The notes: a model not told the origin generated them from the sequence alone. 64,000 bases of DNA from Psychrobacter sp. (GCF_030454045.1 NZ_JAKDJE010000004.1:1-64000); one strand, 5' to 3'. Positions 27,741 through 36,373 are shown, counted from the stretch's first letter. Translations and numbers: made by a program.

Positions 27741-28829
27741 ATGACAGACGTAGCTCGTTATCAACAAAAGAGCAAAACCCTTAGTGCCTTGAGTATCGCA
27801 GGCGTTGCTTTGACATTGGGTCTAACTGGCTGTAGCAACAGCGAGACGACTGAGGCAGCTGATGGTGCCGCAGCGACAGAGGGACAAAATATTGAGCTAC
27901 TCAATGTCTCTTATGATGTAGCACGTGACTTTTACAAAGACTACAACCCTTTGTTTGTTGAGCATTATAAAGCTGAGCATCCAGACAGCAAGATTCTTAT
28001 CAAGCAGTCACATGGTGGCTCAAGCAAACAGGCATTGTCTGTGGCTAATGGTCTACAAGCAGATGTGGCGACCATGAACCAAGGCTCAGATATTGAGCTG
28101 CTCGAAAAAGAAGGTTTGGTTGATTCAGATTGGGAAAGCCAATTCCCTGACAATGCAGTGCCGTTTACTAGTACGATCGTATTTTTGGTACGTAAAGACA
28201 ATCCAAAAAATATCAAAGACTGGGAAGATTTGACCAAAGATGGTGTTGAGATTGTCATGGCCAATCCAAAAGTGACGGGTAATGGTCGTTATGCCTTCTT
28301 AGGTGCTTATGGGTATGGCCTCCATGCTTTTGATCAAGATGAAACAAAAGCTAAAGGCTACGTTAAAGACATGCTCAAAAACGTCAAAGTTTATGAAAAT
28401 GGCGGCCGCGCTGCGACAACGACTTTCGTACAGCGCGGTATCGGTGATGTACTAGTGACTTTTGAGAATGAAGCCAACCTTGCTGCAACTGACTTTGGTG
28501 CCGGTCAAGTAGACATCGTTTATCCAAAATACTCAATCAAATCAGAAAGCCCTGTGGCTGTCGTGAAGACGGTAACAGACAAAAAAGGTACCACAGACGC
28601 GGCCAAAGCGTATCTTGACTACTTGTGGAGTGAGCCTGCTCAGCAACTAGCAGCCGATTTATACTTACGTCCTAGCGTTAAGAGCGTTCTTGACAAAAAC
28701 AGTGACAAATTGCCACCTGTTGAGACTTTCCGCCCGAACGATGCCTTTGGCACATGGGATGAGATCATGAGCACTTACTTCAGTGATGGCGGTGTGTTTG
28801 ATCAGTTGGCTGTTAATGCCCCGCAGTAA
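27741..28829 (+). CDS. Sulfate ABC transporter substrate-binding lipoprotein 2
   Basis: The start at 27741 follows TGAGG with five-base spacing and gives a normal signal peptide with lipobox LTGC; the longer ORF from 27636 adds an implausible leader. The 362-residue product is a paralogue of the preceding protein, sharing LLNVSYDVARDFYKDYNP, SHGGSSKQALSVANGLQADV, NPKVTGNGRYAFLGAYGYGL, the ENEANLA region and VDIVYPKYSIKSESPVAVV. Tandem duplication is the simplest origin. One copy may bind thiosulfate (CysP-like) and the other sulfate (Sbp-like), but this cannot be decided by eye. A hairpin follows before cysT. Confidence 0.94.
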   Translation: MTDVARYQQKSKTLSALSIAGVALTLGLTGCSNSETTEAADGAAATEGQNIELLNVSYDVARDFYKDYNPLFVEHYKAEHPDSKILIKQSHGGSSKQALSVANGLQADVATMNQGSDIELLEKEGLVDSDWESQFPDNAVPFTSTIVFLVRKDNPKNIKDWEDLTKDGVEIVMANPKVTGNGRYAFLGAYGYGLHAFDQDETKAKGYVKDMLKNVKVYENGGRAATTTFVQRGIGDVLVTFENEANLAATDFGAGQVDIVYPKYSIKSESPVAVVKTVTDKKGTTDAAKAYLDYLWSEPAQQLAADLYLRPSVKSVLDKNSDKLPPVETFRPNDAFGTWDEIMSTYFSDGGVFDQLAVNAPQ

Positions 28830-28909
28830 CGGCTGGCTAGCCTCATATAAATAGCAGTCATACCATCTATCGTAATGCCGCTGTTTATATAAAAGCCGCG
28901 AAGTATCCC

Positions 28910-28943
28910 ATAAAGGACATGGTCATACGTACTATGTCCTTTA
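28910..28943 (+). terminator. Hairpin between the second sulfate-binding protein gene and cysT
   Basis: ATAAAGGACAT (28910-28920) pairs with ATGTCCTTTAT (28933-28943) across 12 bases, followed by an imperfect T-rich tail. Partial termination would give more binding protein than permease mRNA, as is common in ABC operons. Confidence 0.6.
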
Positions 28944-29047
28944 TATTGTAAGCCGACCAATAATAATTTTAATAACAGTTGTGATAATAATGGTCTTACA
29001 GTGAGCACCCTCGCTAAGTACCATCAGTTAGGCAATAGGACATCACT

Positions 29048-29932
29048 ATGAGTGCAACATCTTCTTCTGCCCGTAAACCCGCTAATAAAAAAGGGTGGCT
29101 AACACGTTTGCGTCAGCGTAACGTGCTGCCTGGGTTCGGTCTGAGCATGGGCATTACTGTCTTTAGCTTGTCGTTATTGGTGGTCTTACCGTTCGCTATG
29201 ATGGCTTATACCACAACCCAGATGGGCTGGACGGGTTTTTGGGAAACCATCACTCAGCCACAAGTGACGGCGGCTATCAAGCTGAGCCTATGGATGTCGT
29301 TTTTGGCGATGCTGACCAATATGGTCTTTGGTACGCTTGTCGCGTGGGTACTTGTCCGCTATGAGTTTTGGGGCAAGTCGTTAATTAATGCCTTGGTTGA
29401 TTTGCCTTTTGCCTTACCAACCGCAGTGACGGGTATCTCGCTTGCCACCCTTTATGCCCCCAATGGCTTGATTGGTCAATGGTTTGCCAAGTTCGATATT
29501 CAGGTCGCCTTTACGCCGATAGGTATTTGGTTGGCATTGGTTGTGGTGAGCTTTCCCTTTATCGTTCGTGCCGTACAGCCAGTACTCGCTGAGCTGTCGG
29601 TTGAGTTTGAAGAAGCTGCCGCCGTATTGGGTGCCAATCGCTTAACCACCTTTCGCAAAGTAATTTTGCCAGAACTACTGCCGGCCTTACTCATGGGCGC
29701 AGGTATGATGTTTGCCCGTGCCACTGGCGAGTATGGTTCGGTGATTTTTATCGCAGGTAATATTCCGATGCAGTCTGAGATTTTACCGCTCATTATCATC
29801 AGTAAACTTGAGCAGTTTGATGTTCAAGGTGCTTCTGCGGTTGCACTGTTTATGCTACTCATATCGTTTGCGATTTTATTGACCATCAATATCATGCAGT
29901 GGAAACTGTCGCACCGCGTAGGAGCTCGCTAA
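29048..29932 (+). CDS. cysT: Sulfate/thiosulfate ABC transporter permease CysT
   Basis: The 294-residue inner-membrane protein has about six hydrophobic segments, beginning near residues 32-56. It carries the binding-protein-dependent permease EAA loop (EFEEAAAVLGANRLTTFRKVILPELLPALLMG, near 190-220), which contacts the CysA ATPase. The segment SLATLYAPNGLIG is typical of the CysT branch. It overlaps nothing, but stops one base before the cysW ATG, implying coupled translation. With CysW it forms the membrane channel for sulfate import. Confidence 0.95.
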   Translation: MSATSSSARKPANKKGWLTRLRQRNVLPGFGLSMGITVFSLSLLVVLPFAMMAYTTTQMGWTGFWETITQPQVTAAIKLSLWMSFLAMLTNMVFGTLVAWVLVRYEFWGKSLINALVDLPFALPTAVTGISLATLYAPNGLIGQWFAKFDIQVAFTPIGIWLALVVVSFPFIVRAVQPVLAELSVEFEEAAAVLGANRLTTFRKVILPELLPALLMGAGMMFARATGEYGSVIFIAGNIPMQSEILPLIIISKLEQFDVQGASAVALFMLLISFAILLTINIMQWKLSHRVGAR

Positions 29933-29933
29933 T

Positions 29934-30872
29934 ATGCAAATATCTAATAGCTACGACTACCAAAGCAACGCTGCGACCAAAGACACGCCATGGATCCGCC
30001 GCACTTTTATTGTCATTGCCGTATTATTTATGGTTTTGATGTTGGTCATTCCTTTACTGGCTGTGTTTTATGAGGCATTTAAAAACGGCTGGCAGTTATA
30101 TCTTGCATCATTGGTTGACCCTGAGGCGCTCCAAGCCATCAAACTCACATTGATCACAGCGGCGATTGTTTTACCGATTAATATGGTTATGGGTATTGCG
30201 ATTGCGTGGTTGGTCACACGCTATCAGTTCAAAGGTAAGCAGCTGGTGACGACGTTACTTGATTTGCCATTTTCTGTGTCGCCCGTCGTCGCAGGTTTGA
30301 TGTTCGTACTTCTATTTGGTTTGAATTCTACGATCGGTGGATGGCTTGAGAGCATGGGTTTTCAGGTGATCTATGCAGTACCTGGTATTATTTTGGCGAC
30401 GCTATTTGTCACCTTTCCTTTTGTTGCACGTGAGCTGATACCACTAATGCAGACCCAAGGCGACTCTGAAGAGCAAGCCGCATTAACCTTGGGTGCGACA
30501 GGCTGGCAGACTTTTTGGCATGTGACATTGCCTAATATTAAATGGGCGCTGCTATATGGTTTGATTTTGACCAATGCACGTGCGATGGGGGAGTTCGGCG
30601 CTGTCAGTGTCGTATCTGGTCATATTCGCGGTGAGACTAATACCATACCGCTGTTGGTTGAGATTGCCTATAATGATTATAACTTTACCGCTGCATTTGC
30701 CTTATCGAGCTTACTTGCCGCACTTGCCTTAGTGACGCTATTGATTCAGCAAGTCATGACCAAAATGCAAGAGCGTAAATTTGCTAAGTCTGAACGTTTG
30801 GCGGCTGCCCCTGAGCTACCAGCGAGTGCCAATGCAACGACGTCAACGGCTGAGAGTACTAGTAAGCTATAA
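29934..30872 (+). CDS. cysW: Sulfate/thiosulfate ABC transporter permease CysW
   Basis: The 312-residue partner of CysT. It has a hydrophobic N-terminal segment (about 27-51), VLPINMVMGIAIAWLVTRYQFKGK, DLPFSVSPVVAGLMFVLLFG and the EAA loop EEQAALTLGATGWQTFWHVTLP. NARAMGEFGAVSVVSGHIRG is a hallmark of CysW. About six membrane spans are predicted. The tail after the last span is rich in Ala/Ser/Thr. It is followed after 97 bases by cysA. Confidence 0.95.
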   Translation: MQISNSYDYQSNAATKDTPWIRRTFIVIAVLFMVLMLVIPLLAVFYEAFKNGWQLYLASLVDPEALQAIKLTLITAAIVLPINMVMGIAIAWLVTRYQFKGKQLVTTLLDLPFSVSPVVAGLMFVLLFGLNSTIGGWLESMGFQVIYAVPGIILATLFVTFPFVARELIPLMQTQGDSEEQAALTLGATGWQTFWHVTLPNIKWALLYGLILTNARAMGEFGAVSVVSGHIRGETNTIPLLVEIAYNDYNFTAAFALSSLLAALALVTLLIQQVMTKMQERKFAKSERLAAAPELPASANATTSTAESTSKL

Positions 30873-30969
30873 GTTGTTTGGGTAAGTATTCAGGGTTGTT
30901 CAATCATATTGACACAGTCGTTAAGACATCAGTCTCAATACGACAAAAGATATTATAAGAGATACCATT

Positions 30970-31692
30970 ATGAGCATTGAGATTCGCAACGTTAATAAAA
31001 AATTTGGTGACTTTACGGCTTTAGATAACATCAATATTACTGTGCCAACTGGCAAGCTGACGACCTTGCTAGGCCCATCAGGCTGCGGTAAGACCACATT
31101 GCTACGTATCATTGCGGGTCTGGAATATGCCGACTCTGGACAGGTACTGTTTGATGAGCTGGATGTCACCAATACGCCAGTACAAAAGCGTCATATTGGC
31201 TTTATGTTTCAGCATTATGCGTTGTTCCGTCATAAGAGCATCGCGGATAACGTTGCCTTTGGATTGACGTTGCTACCAAAAAATGAGCGACCTAGTAAGG
31301 CGGATATCAATAAGCGCGTGGCTGAGCTGTTAGAGTTGGTGCAGCTGCCACAAGTCGCTAATGCGTACCCACATCAACTATCAGGTGGTCAGCGTCAGCG
31401 AATTGCCTTAGCCCGTGCACTGGCAGTAAAACCAAAGTTACTATTGCTAGATGAGCCATTTGGTGCGTTAGATGCCAAAGTACGTAAGGAGCTGCGCACG
31501 TGGCTAAAAAATATCCATCATGAGCTTGGCATCACAAGTATCATGGTGACTCATGACCAAGAAGAGGCGCGTGCGGTATCAGATGAGATCGTCGTGATGA
31601 ATCAAGGGCGAGTAGAGCAGGTAGGAACGTCAGAGGAGTTGATACATCATCCAGCCAATGCGTTTATCAGCGACTTCTTAGACTTGGCATAG
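30970..31692 (+). CDS. cysA: Sulfate/thiosulfate ABC transporter ATP-binding protein CysA (short form)
   Basis: The 240-residue ATPase has a complete nucleotide-binding domain: Walker A GPSGCGKTT (about 34-42), Q-loop FMFQHYALF, signature LSGGQRQRIALARALA, Walker B LLLLDEPFGALD and switch histidine MVTHDQEEA. It ends at FISDFLDLA, where E. coli CysA (365 residues) continues into a C-terminal TOBE-like regulatory domain. That domain is absent and no homologous reading frame is visible between the stop and the terminator 50 bases later. Energy coupling should be intact; regulatory inhibition via the C-domain may not be. Confidence 0.94.
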   Translation: MSIEIRNVNKKFGDFTALDNINITVPTGKLTTLLGPSGCGKTTLLRIIAGLEYADSGQVLFDELDVTNTPVQKRHIGFMFQHYALFRHKSIADNVAFGLTLLPKNERPSKADINKRVAELLELVQLPQVANAYPHQLSGGQRQRIALARALAVKPKLLLLDEPFGALDAKVRKELRTWLKNIHHELGITSIMVTHDQEEARAVSDEIVVMNQGRVEQVGTSEELIHHPANAFISDFLDLA

Positions 31693-31742
31693 GGCTCGGC
31701 GTTTACTTTTTGTCCTTTATAACAGATCAGAGTAAGCAAACT

Positions 31743-31775
31743 AAAAAAACCTACACATTTATGTAGGTTTTTTTA
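31743..31775. terminator. Bidirectional terminator between cysA and the arsR-type gene
   Basis: AAAAAAACCTACA pairs with TGTAGGTTTTTTT around CATTTA. It is shared by convergent genes. Confidence 0.92.
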
Positions 31776-31826
31776 GTTTGTCGAGTCATCTGTACCACAG
31801 ACAACCATCCTAAATAGCCGCGCTAT

Positions 31827-32156
31827 CTAGGCAAGCTTTGATGCGTCGCTATCTGACTCATTAGGCAAGAGCTGGTCATAAGTAATATTCAAGATATCTT
31901 GACACCATTCTGGCAAATCATCAGCGACTTCATACCACATCCATGTGCCATCACGCACATAGCTCAAAATACCCAATTTCTTCAAATGGTTCAGGTGACG
32001 CGATATCGTTGGTTGTGGTTGATCCAGTATGTCTACCAGATCACCCACGCAACGGGCTTCTTTTTTGAAAAGAATTTGAAATATTTTTAGACGTGTCGGA
32101 TCAGATAAGACTTTAAATAGATCAATAGGTCGTATCGTAAAATTATTATCAGACAT
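31827..32156 (-). CDS. ArsR/SmtB-family transcriptional repressor
   Basis: The 109-residue protein has a winged helix-turn-helix: LFKVLSDPTRLKIFQILF, then ARCVGDLVDILDQPQPTISRHLNHLKKLGILSYVRDGTWMWYEV. The position of the arsenic site in ArsR (CxC in helix 3) reads C-V-G here, so only one of the two usual cysteines is present; a second cysteine occurs near the C-terminus (PEWCQDIL). The ligand is therefore uncertain and could be another metal or a thiol/sulfide signal. It lies between the sulfate and iron-storage genes and no arsenic genes are nearby. A Fur-like site lies further upstream in the divergent bfd promoter region. Confidence 0.88.
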   Translation of the reverse strand: MSDNNFTIRPIDLFKVLSDPTRLKIFQILFKKEARCVGDLVDILDQPQPTISRHLNHLKKLGILSYVRDGTWMWYEVADDLPEWCQDILNITYDQLLPNESDSDASKLA

Positions 32157-32518
32157 AGAAAAATTCCAGTGTGCTTCGTTTATAGGGGTTCAATATACCA
32201 GCAGTTATTCATAAAATCGATTAAAAAATAATCAAAATTACAGTTCATCGTAAATTTACTACCTTTCACAATATTCGGTTACAGGCACACTTATATCCGC
32301 TTACACAAATGTATAACCTGAGACAATGCTGTGACTGATAAATATACCGAATGTGATTGAAAATGATAATAGTTATCGTTATTATACTGCATAGAATAAA
32401 CGTGGTGTTTAATAATACATCACAGCCAATGATCGTTAGCAGCTTTCACCCATGATCTTATCAATCACTCAGTAGTGCACAGCAATTATCGAATAGTGGT
32501 ATTCAGAGGAGCCAATCC
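32157..32518. promoter_or_regulatory. Divergent arsR-type / bfd control region
   Basis: About 360 bases, no gene seen. It contains the Fur-like site listed separately, roughly 150 bases before the bfd start. Confidence 0.6.
32359..32386. promoter_or_regulatory. Fur-box-like operator upstream of bfd
   Basis: The palindrome GATAATAGTTATC (32365-32377), preceded by AAT and followed by GTTATTAT, matches overlapping Fur hexamers (GATAAT type). Iron-dependent repression of bfd fits its known role in releasing iron from bacterioferritin during iron starvation. Confidence 0.75.
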
Positions 32519-32710
32519 ATGTACGTATGTATCTGTAATAACGTCAAAGAAAAGCAAATCAAAGCAGCCATTGCCTCTGGTGTCGATACGCTCGATGGTC
32601 TAAAAGACACGCTCGACGTTGCAACTTGCTGTGGATGCTGTGAGCCTATGGTCAATGATTACTTAGACGAACATCACGCAGCACTCGATGTCTTAGCGTA
32701 TGCTGTCTAG
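32519..32710 (+). CDS. bfd: Bacterioferritin-associated ferredoxin
   Basis: The 63-residue protein has the [2Fe-2S] cysteine arrangement of Bfd: MYVCICN at the N-terminus (C4, C6) and CCGCCEPMV near residues 38-46. Bfd passes electrons to bacterioferritin heme to mobilise stored iron. GAGGAG lies eight bases before the ATG. A Fur-like box upstream and two bacterioferritin genes downstream support the assignment. It is probably a separate transcript, since about 380 bases separate it from the next gene. Confidence 0.97.
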   Translation: MYVCICNNVKEKQIKAAIASGVDTLDGLKDTLDVATCCGCCEPMVNDYLDEHHAALDVLAYAV

Positions 32711-33092
32711 GCGCTTTTGAACCAAACCCCGTTATCTTGGGTCTGACCATCCGATGAAATATATTCCAAATTATAAATATATAATTTTATTATACATAAA
32801 GAATAGGTCATAAGCGTCCATATAACCTCATCGATACGCCAGCATCGTTGCTACCACTCTACATCAAATATTGTGCTTAACTGCTGTGGTTAATTACAAT
32901 TCTCAATTAGCATCTCATTCTTAGTTCACAACATTACATGCGATGTAGCGACTGTATGCTACTATATCTGTCTAAAATTGTAAGACGTTCGATAGATTTT
33001 ACTCTTTACTGATCAGTTTACGTATTCAGGTATCTTTATATGTAAATATATGAATATATAGATCGGTAAAAACATATAGAGGAGTGTACATT
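32711..33092. other. Intergenic between bfd and the first bacterioferritin gene
   Basis: About 380 AT-rich bases with no gene or clear Fur box. It probably contains the promoter of the bacterioferritin pair. AGAGGAG before 33093 is the ribosome site. Confidence 0.45.
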
Positions 33093-33581
33093 ATGAAAGG
33101 CAGTCAAAAAGTTATTGATTATTTGAATTTCTTATTGGGCGGTGAGCTGGCGGCACGTGATCAGTATTTTATCCACTCAGAGATGTATGCTGAATGGAGC
33201 TATGGCAAATTGTACGATCGTATCCATCATGAAATGGAAGATGAGACACTGCATGCGCAGGCGATTATTCGTCGCATTCTCATGCTGAGTGGTACACCCA
33301 ACATGACGATCGATCAGATCAATATCGGCAGCACGGTTCCTGAGATGCTACAGATTGATCTTGATTTAGAATATAAAGTACAGAAACATCTAAAAGAAGG
33401 CATTGCGCTTTGTGAAGCAGAACACGACTATGTCACACGTGAGATGCTGGTTGAGCAGCTAAAAGATACTGAAGAAGACCATGCGCATTGGCTTGAGCAA
33501 CAGTTGCGCTTAATTGACATGATTGGTCTGCCTAATTATCTACAAACCCAAGTGGCTGAAGTCACTCCCAATCTTGTTTGA
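33093..33581 (+). CDS. bfr: Bacterioferritin, ferroxidase-type subunit
   Basis: The 162-residue protein starts MKGSQKVIDYLNFLLGGELAARDQYF. The start at 33093 is chosen over a GTG at 33084 because AGAGGAG precedes it and bacterioferritins start MKG. Aligned to E. coli Bfr, the diiron ligands are present: E18, E51, H54, E93 (equivalent to E94) and the C-terminal Glu/His pair in DTEEDH. The heme-ligand methionine at position 52 is replaced by threonine (E51-T52-L53-H54). It should oxidise and store iron but not bind heme through Met52. It lies 60 bases before the second, complementary subunit gene. Confidence 0.93.
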   Translation: MKGSQKVIDYLNFLLGGELAARDQYFIHSEMYAEWSYGKLYDRIHHEMEDETLHAQAIIRRILMLSGTPNMTIDQINIGSTVPEMLQIDLDLEYKVQKHLKEGIALCEAEHDYVTREMLVEQLKDTEEDHAHWLEQQLRLIDMIGLPNYLQTQVAEVTPNLV

Positions 33582-33641
33582 TATCATCATAGATATAAAT
33601 AAAACATAACACTTAGTACAAATATGAAAGGGAGAGAGACA

Positions 33642-34124
33642 ATGAAAGGGGATAAAGAGGTTATCCGCGCACTTAACAAAGTACTTGGACAGTCATTGAT
33701 TGCTATTAATCAGTACTTTTTGCACGCACGTATTGCCCGTCACTGGGGATTAGAATCTCTAAATGACTCACTTTATAAGCAGTCGATTGCTGAGATGAAA
33801 TGGTCAGACGATTTGATCGCACGCATTTTGTTGTTGGATGGTTTGCCTAACTTACAAGAGCTTGGTAAGGTGTTGGTTGGGGAAGATGTACCAGAAGTGA
33901 TTGAGTGCAATCTGCGCCTTGAGAAGCAAAAATTTGATATCATCACCGATGCAATCACCTTGTGCGAGACAAAGTCTGACTATGTCTCTCGCCAGCTGTT
34001 GGTCACGTTAAAAGATGGCAGTGAAGAATATCAAGACTGGCTAGAGACGCAGGAAGATTTGATCGAAAGTATTGGTGCAGAACGCTATATTCAATCACAA
34101 ATCAATGATGACGAGACACCTTAA
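33642..34124 (+). CDS. bfr: Bacterioferritin, heme-type subunit
   Basis: The 160-residue protein starts MKGDKEVIRALNKVLGQSL. The ATG at 33642 follows AAAGGGAGAGAGACA; the ATG at 33624 is rejected on family length. It keeps the heme-binding Met52 (E51-M52-K53) but has lost diiron ligands: E18 is Ser, H54 is Trp, and the C-terminal Glu-x-x-His reads SEEYQDW with Tyr where His is expected. It is thus probably inactive as a ferroxidase and provides heme sites. With the preceding subunit it is likely to form a mixed 24-mer served by Bfd. A strong terminator follows. Confidence 0.93.
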   Translation: MKGDKEVIRALNKVLGQSLIAINQYFLHARIARHWGLESLNDSLYKQSIAEMKWSDDLIARILLLDGLPNLQELGKVLVGEDVPEVIECNLRLEKQKFDIITDAITLCETKSDYVSRQLLVTLKDGSEEYQDWLETQEDLIESIGAERYIQSQINDDETP

Positions 34125-34161
34125 ACGATTGGCTTAGTCTAGCCGATAATAAAACCGAATG

Positions 34162-34189
34162 AAAAGCCAGCGATTATGCTGGCTTTTTT
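34162..34189 (+). terminator. Terminator after the bacterioferritin pair
   Basis: AAAAGCCAGC pairs with GCTGGCTTTTTT around GATTA, 40 bases after the stop codon. Confidence 0.92.
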
Positions 34190-34234
34190 GTGTCTTACTT
34201 TTTTATACAGGATTTTTTGTACAGGGATAAAGGG

Positions 34235-34577
34235 TTATATGGAGAATAGGAAAAGGTTTGCCCATATCGTCAAATGGTGAGCGGAAAACGACAGCTGTTT
34301 ACCGATGCCTTTTCCTCTTGCCTTATCTGTGACAAATAGCATTTCAATCTTTGAACCCTTTATTTTAATAAAGCCCAGCATGGAACCATTACCGTCTTTG
34401 ATACATTTTAGGGTCAATGCAGGCAAGCATTTTTTAATGATGATAGGTCTAAAAAAAGGCAATATCTTCTTCTGTGATAAAGTCATGGGTTGCTCGAACA
34501 GAGTTTTCCCAAACAGCCATCAACGCGGCATAGTTTTCAAGAAATACGTCTTCTATCGCCATAGTATTTTCTCTCAT
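34235..34577 (-). pseudogene. GNAT acetyltransferase, frameshifted and truncated
   Basis: The first frame (start at 34562 or 34577) encodes MAIEDVFLENYAALMAVWEN, then SVRATHDFITEEDIAFF and a stop. The adjacent frame continues with FFRPIIIKKCLPALTLKCIK, then DGNGSMLGFIKIKGSKIEML and FVTDKARGKGIGKQL. Together they resemble a YjaB-like GNAT acetyltransferase whose acetyl-CoA loop is ARGKGIGK. The switch falls in a run of seven T (minus strand) at about 34451-34457; six T would join the frames. The C-terminus also ends soon after the acetyl-CoA loop, so the gene is likely dead even if the run is a sequencing error. Confidence 0.75.
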
Positions 34578-35953
34578 TAGTACAGACCGCGACCATCCTC
34601 TGGCTTTAGCCGTAAAAAACCCAGCCCTGAGAGAATAGTAAAGCCGCCCAGCACCCAATAAGTGATTTGAAAAGCTTGTAGGGTATCCACTTGAAACCGA
34701 TCACGTAATAAGTTTAGTAATGCGGCACCAAAGGCAATACCCAAGCCGATTGCCATTTGCTGATTGACGGCCATTAAGCTGTTGCCACTACTGGTCTGTG
34801 CCCCTTGTAAATCGCCGATAGTGATGGTATTCATGGCACTGAACTGGATTGAGTTACAAACACCAATCACAATCAGCACCGGGATCATCCATGGCCACTG
34901 CGCCGCATCTGAGAACTGTCCTAGTACAATGATCAGTAAACCCAAAATAAGGGTGTTGTATACCAATACGGTACGGTAACTATAACGCTGAATAATTTTG
35001 CTGACAAAGGGTTTTATCCCAAGTGCACCAACTGCAATGGGTGCTAATAACCAGCCTGCCTGCGAAGGTGTGTATTCAAACACGACTTGTAATAGTAATG
35101 GTAATAAAAAAGGCACGGCACTGATGCCAATACGCGTGGATAGATTGCCAGTAATACCAATACGAAAAGTAGGCACATTAAAGAGTGTCAAAGAAAATAG
35201 CGGCGCAACATGGCGTTTAGCATGCCATACATAGGTCAGTAAAAAACCAATCGATGCGGCAGCTAGCAATAGCGTATTGTAACCGTGGCCCACTTTTGAA
35301 CCCATCTCAACCGCTAACGTCAACGCGCACGCACCCAATGCGAACAGCCCAAAACCGACCCAGTCTAAAGACTGCTTATCCCCAAACAGCGCAGGTATGA
35401 GTTTTTTGCCAATGACAAACCCCACCACGCCCATTGGAATATTGATCAAAAATATCCAGTGCCAACTGGCATATTGGACCAAATACCCGCCAAGCAAGGG
35501 TCCAACCAGAGGCGCGACCAAGGCAGGAATTACTGCAAAATTCATTACCGTTAATAACTGATTACGCGGGTAGGACTTTACCAAAATCAAGCGCCCAACT
35601 GGGGTCATCATAGCGCCGCCAATACCTTGTATCACCCGTGATACCACCAAAAAGTTCAATGTGGACGCCATCGCGCACAGCAGTGAACCGATGCAAAATA
35701 TCACAATAGCGGAGAGAAAAACGCGGCGCGTACCGTATTTGTCTGCCAAAAACCCACTAATTGGAATAAAAATTGCCAAGGTCAATGCATAGCTGATAAC
35801 GGCCCACTGCATTTTTAACGGTGACTCATCTAATGCCAAGGCCATCTGCGGCAGTGCGGTGTTCAGGATAGTGGCATCCAGAATTTGCATGAATAGCGCC
35901 ACTGCTAACACATAGGGTAGGTATTTATTTTGAGTTGGGGTGAGCGTTAGCAT
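34577..35953 (-). CDS. MFS transporter, DHA2 (EmrB/MdtD-like) drug exporter
   Basis: The 458-residue, highly hydrophobic protein has about 13-14 predicted spans. Motif A-like GFLADKYGTRRVFL follows span 2, RVIQGIGGAMMTPVGRLILVK lies in the span 4-5 region, and VAPLVGPLLGGYLVQYASWHWIFLINIPMG is the motif C-type segment of drug:H+ antiporters. Length and layout match MdtD-type DHA2 exporters. The substrate is unknown. It is transcribed towards the decayed GNAT gene with almost no gap. Confidence 0.88.
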   Translation of the reverse strand: MLTLTPTQNKYLPYVLAVALFMQILDATILNTALPQMALALDESPLKMQWAVISYALTLAIFIPISGFLADKYGTRRVFLSAIVIFCIGSLLCAMASTLNFLVVSRVIQGIGGAMMTPVGRLILVKSYPRNQLLTVMNFAVIPALVAPLVGPLLGGYLVQYASWHWIFLINIPMGVVGFVIGKKLIPALFGDKQSLDWVGFGLFALGACALTLAVEMGSKVGHGYNTLLLAAASIGFLLTYVWHAKRHVAPLFSLTLFNVPTFRIGITGNLSTRIGISAVPFLLPLLLQVVFEYTPSQAGWLLAPIAVGALGIKPFVSKIIQRYSYRTVLVYNTLILGLLIIVLGQFSDAAQWPWMIPVLIVIGVCNSIQFSAMNTITIGDLQGAQTSSGNSLMAVNQQMAIGLGIAFGAALLNLLRDRFQVDTLQAFQITYWVLGGFTILSGLGFLRLKPEDGRGLY

Positions 35954-36159
35954 GTCAATCCCATTGGGTATCTCATTATGAAGTCAAAAAAATCGCCTCT
36001 GACAATCAGAGCTGCCAGAATGCGCGATATAAGTTGAGTAGTATAAGAAAGCTTGTATCGTAATAAAAGTAGCTCAAGGTAACGAGATACCCTGATAGGC
36101 TTGAATCATTAGGTGATATGTCATCACTCACAGCAAAATCGTAACATTGATTACAAGAG

Positions 36160-36373
36160 AAGACTTTTATGCGGTAATGATGAGGCTGATTATAATATTG
36201 CCGATATGATTATTTGGGCATGGTATGGACAGTTGGTACTTGGCAAGCTATATGATGCGGCAGAGTTTTTGCAAGTACAAGACTACAAACACATACAGCG
36301 CTGGGCGAAAAAAATTGCTGAGAGACCTGCCGTCAAGCGTGCTATAGACCTAGAGTTAAAACCTATTGATTAA
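36160..36373 (+). pseudogene. Glutathione S-transferase C-terminal remnant
   Basis: The frame ending at 36373 encodes YNIADMIIWAWYGQLVLGKL, then YDAAEFLQVQDYKHIQRWAKK, then IAERPAVKRAI. This is the C-terminal helical end of YghU/YfcG-like glutathione S-transferases. The N-terminal thioredoxin-like domain and most of the helical domain are missing. The ATG at 36113 produces a lead not related to the family. It is best read as a truncated remnant. Confidence 0.72.

Noticed and set aside
32711..33092. Possible tRNA or small RNA gene in the AT-rich gap before the bacterioferritin genes
   Set aside because: No cloverleaf, CCA end or terminator hairpin could be found.
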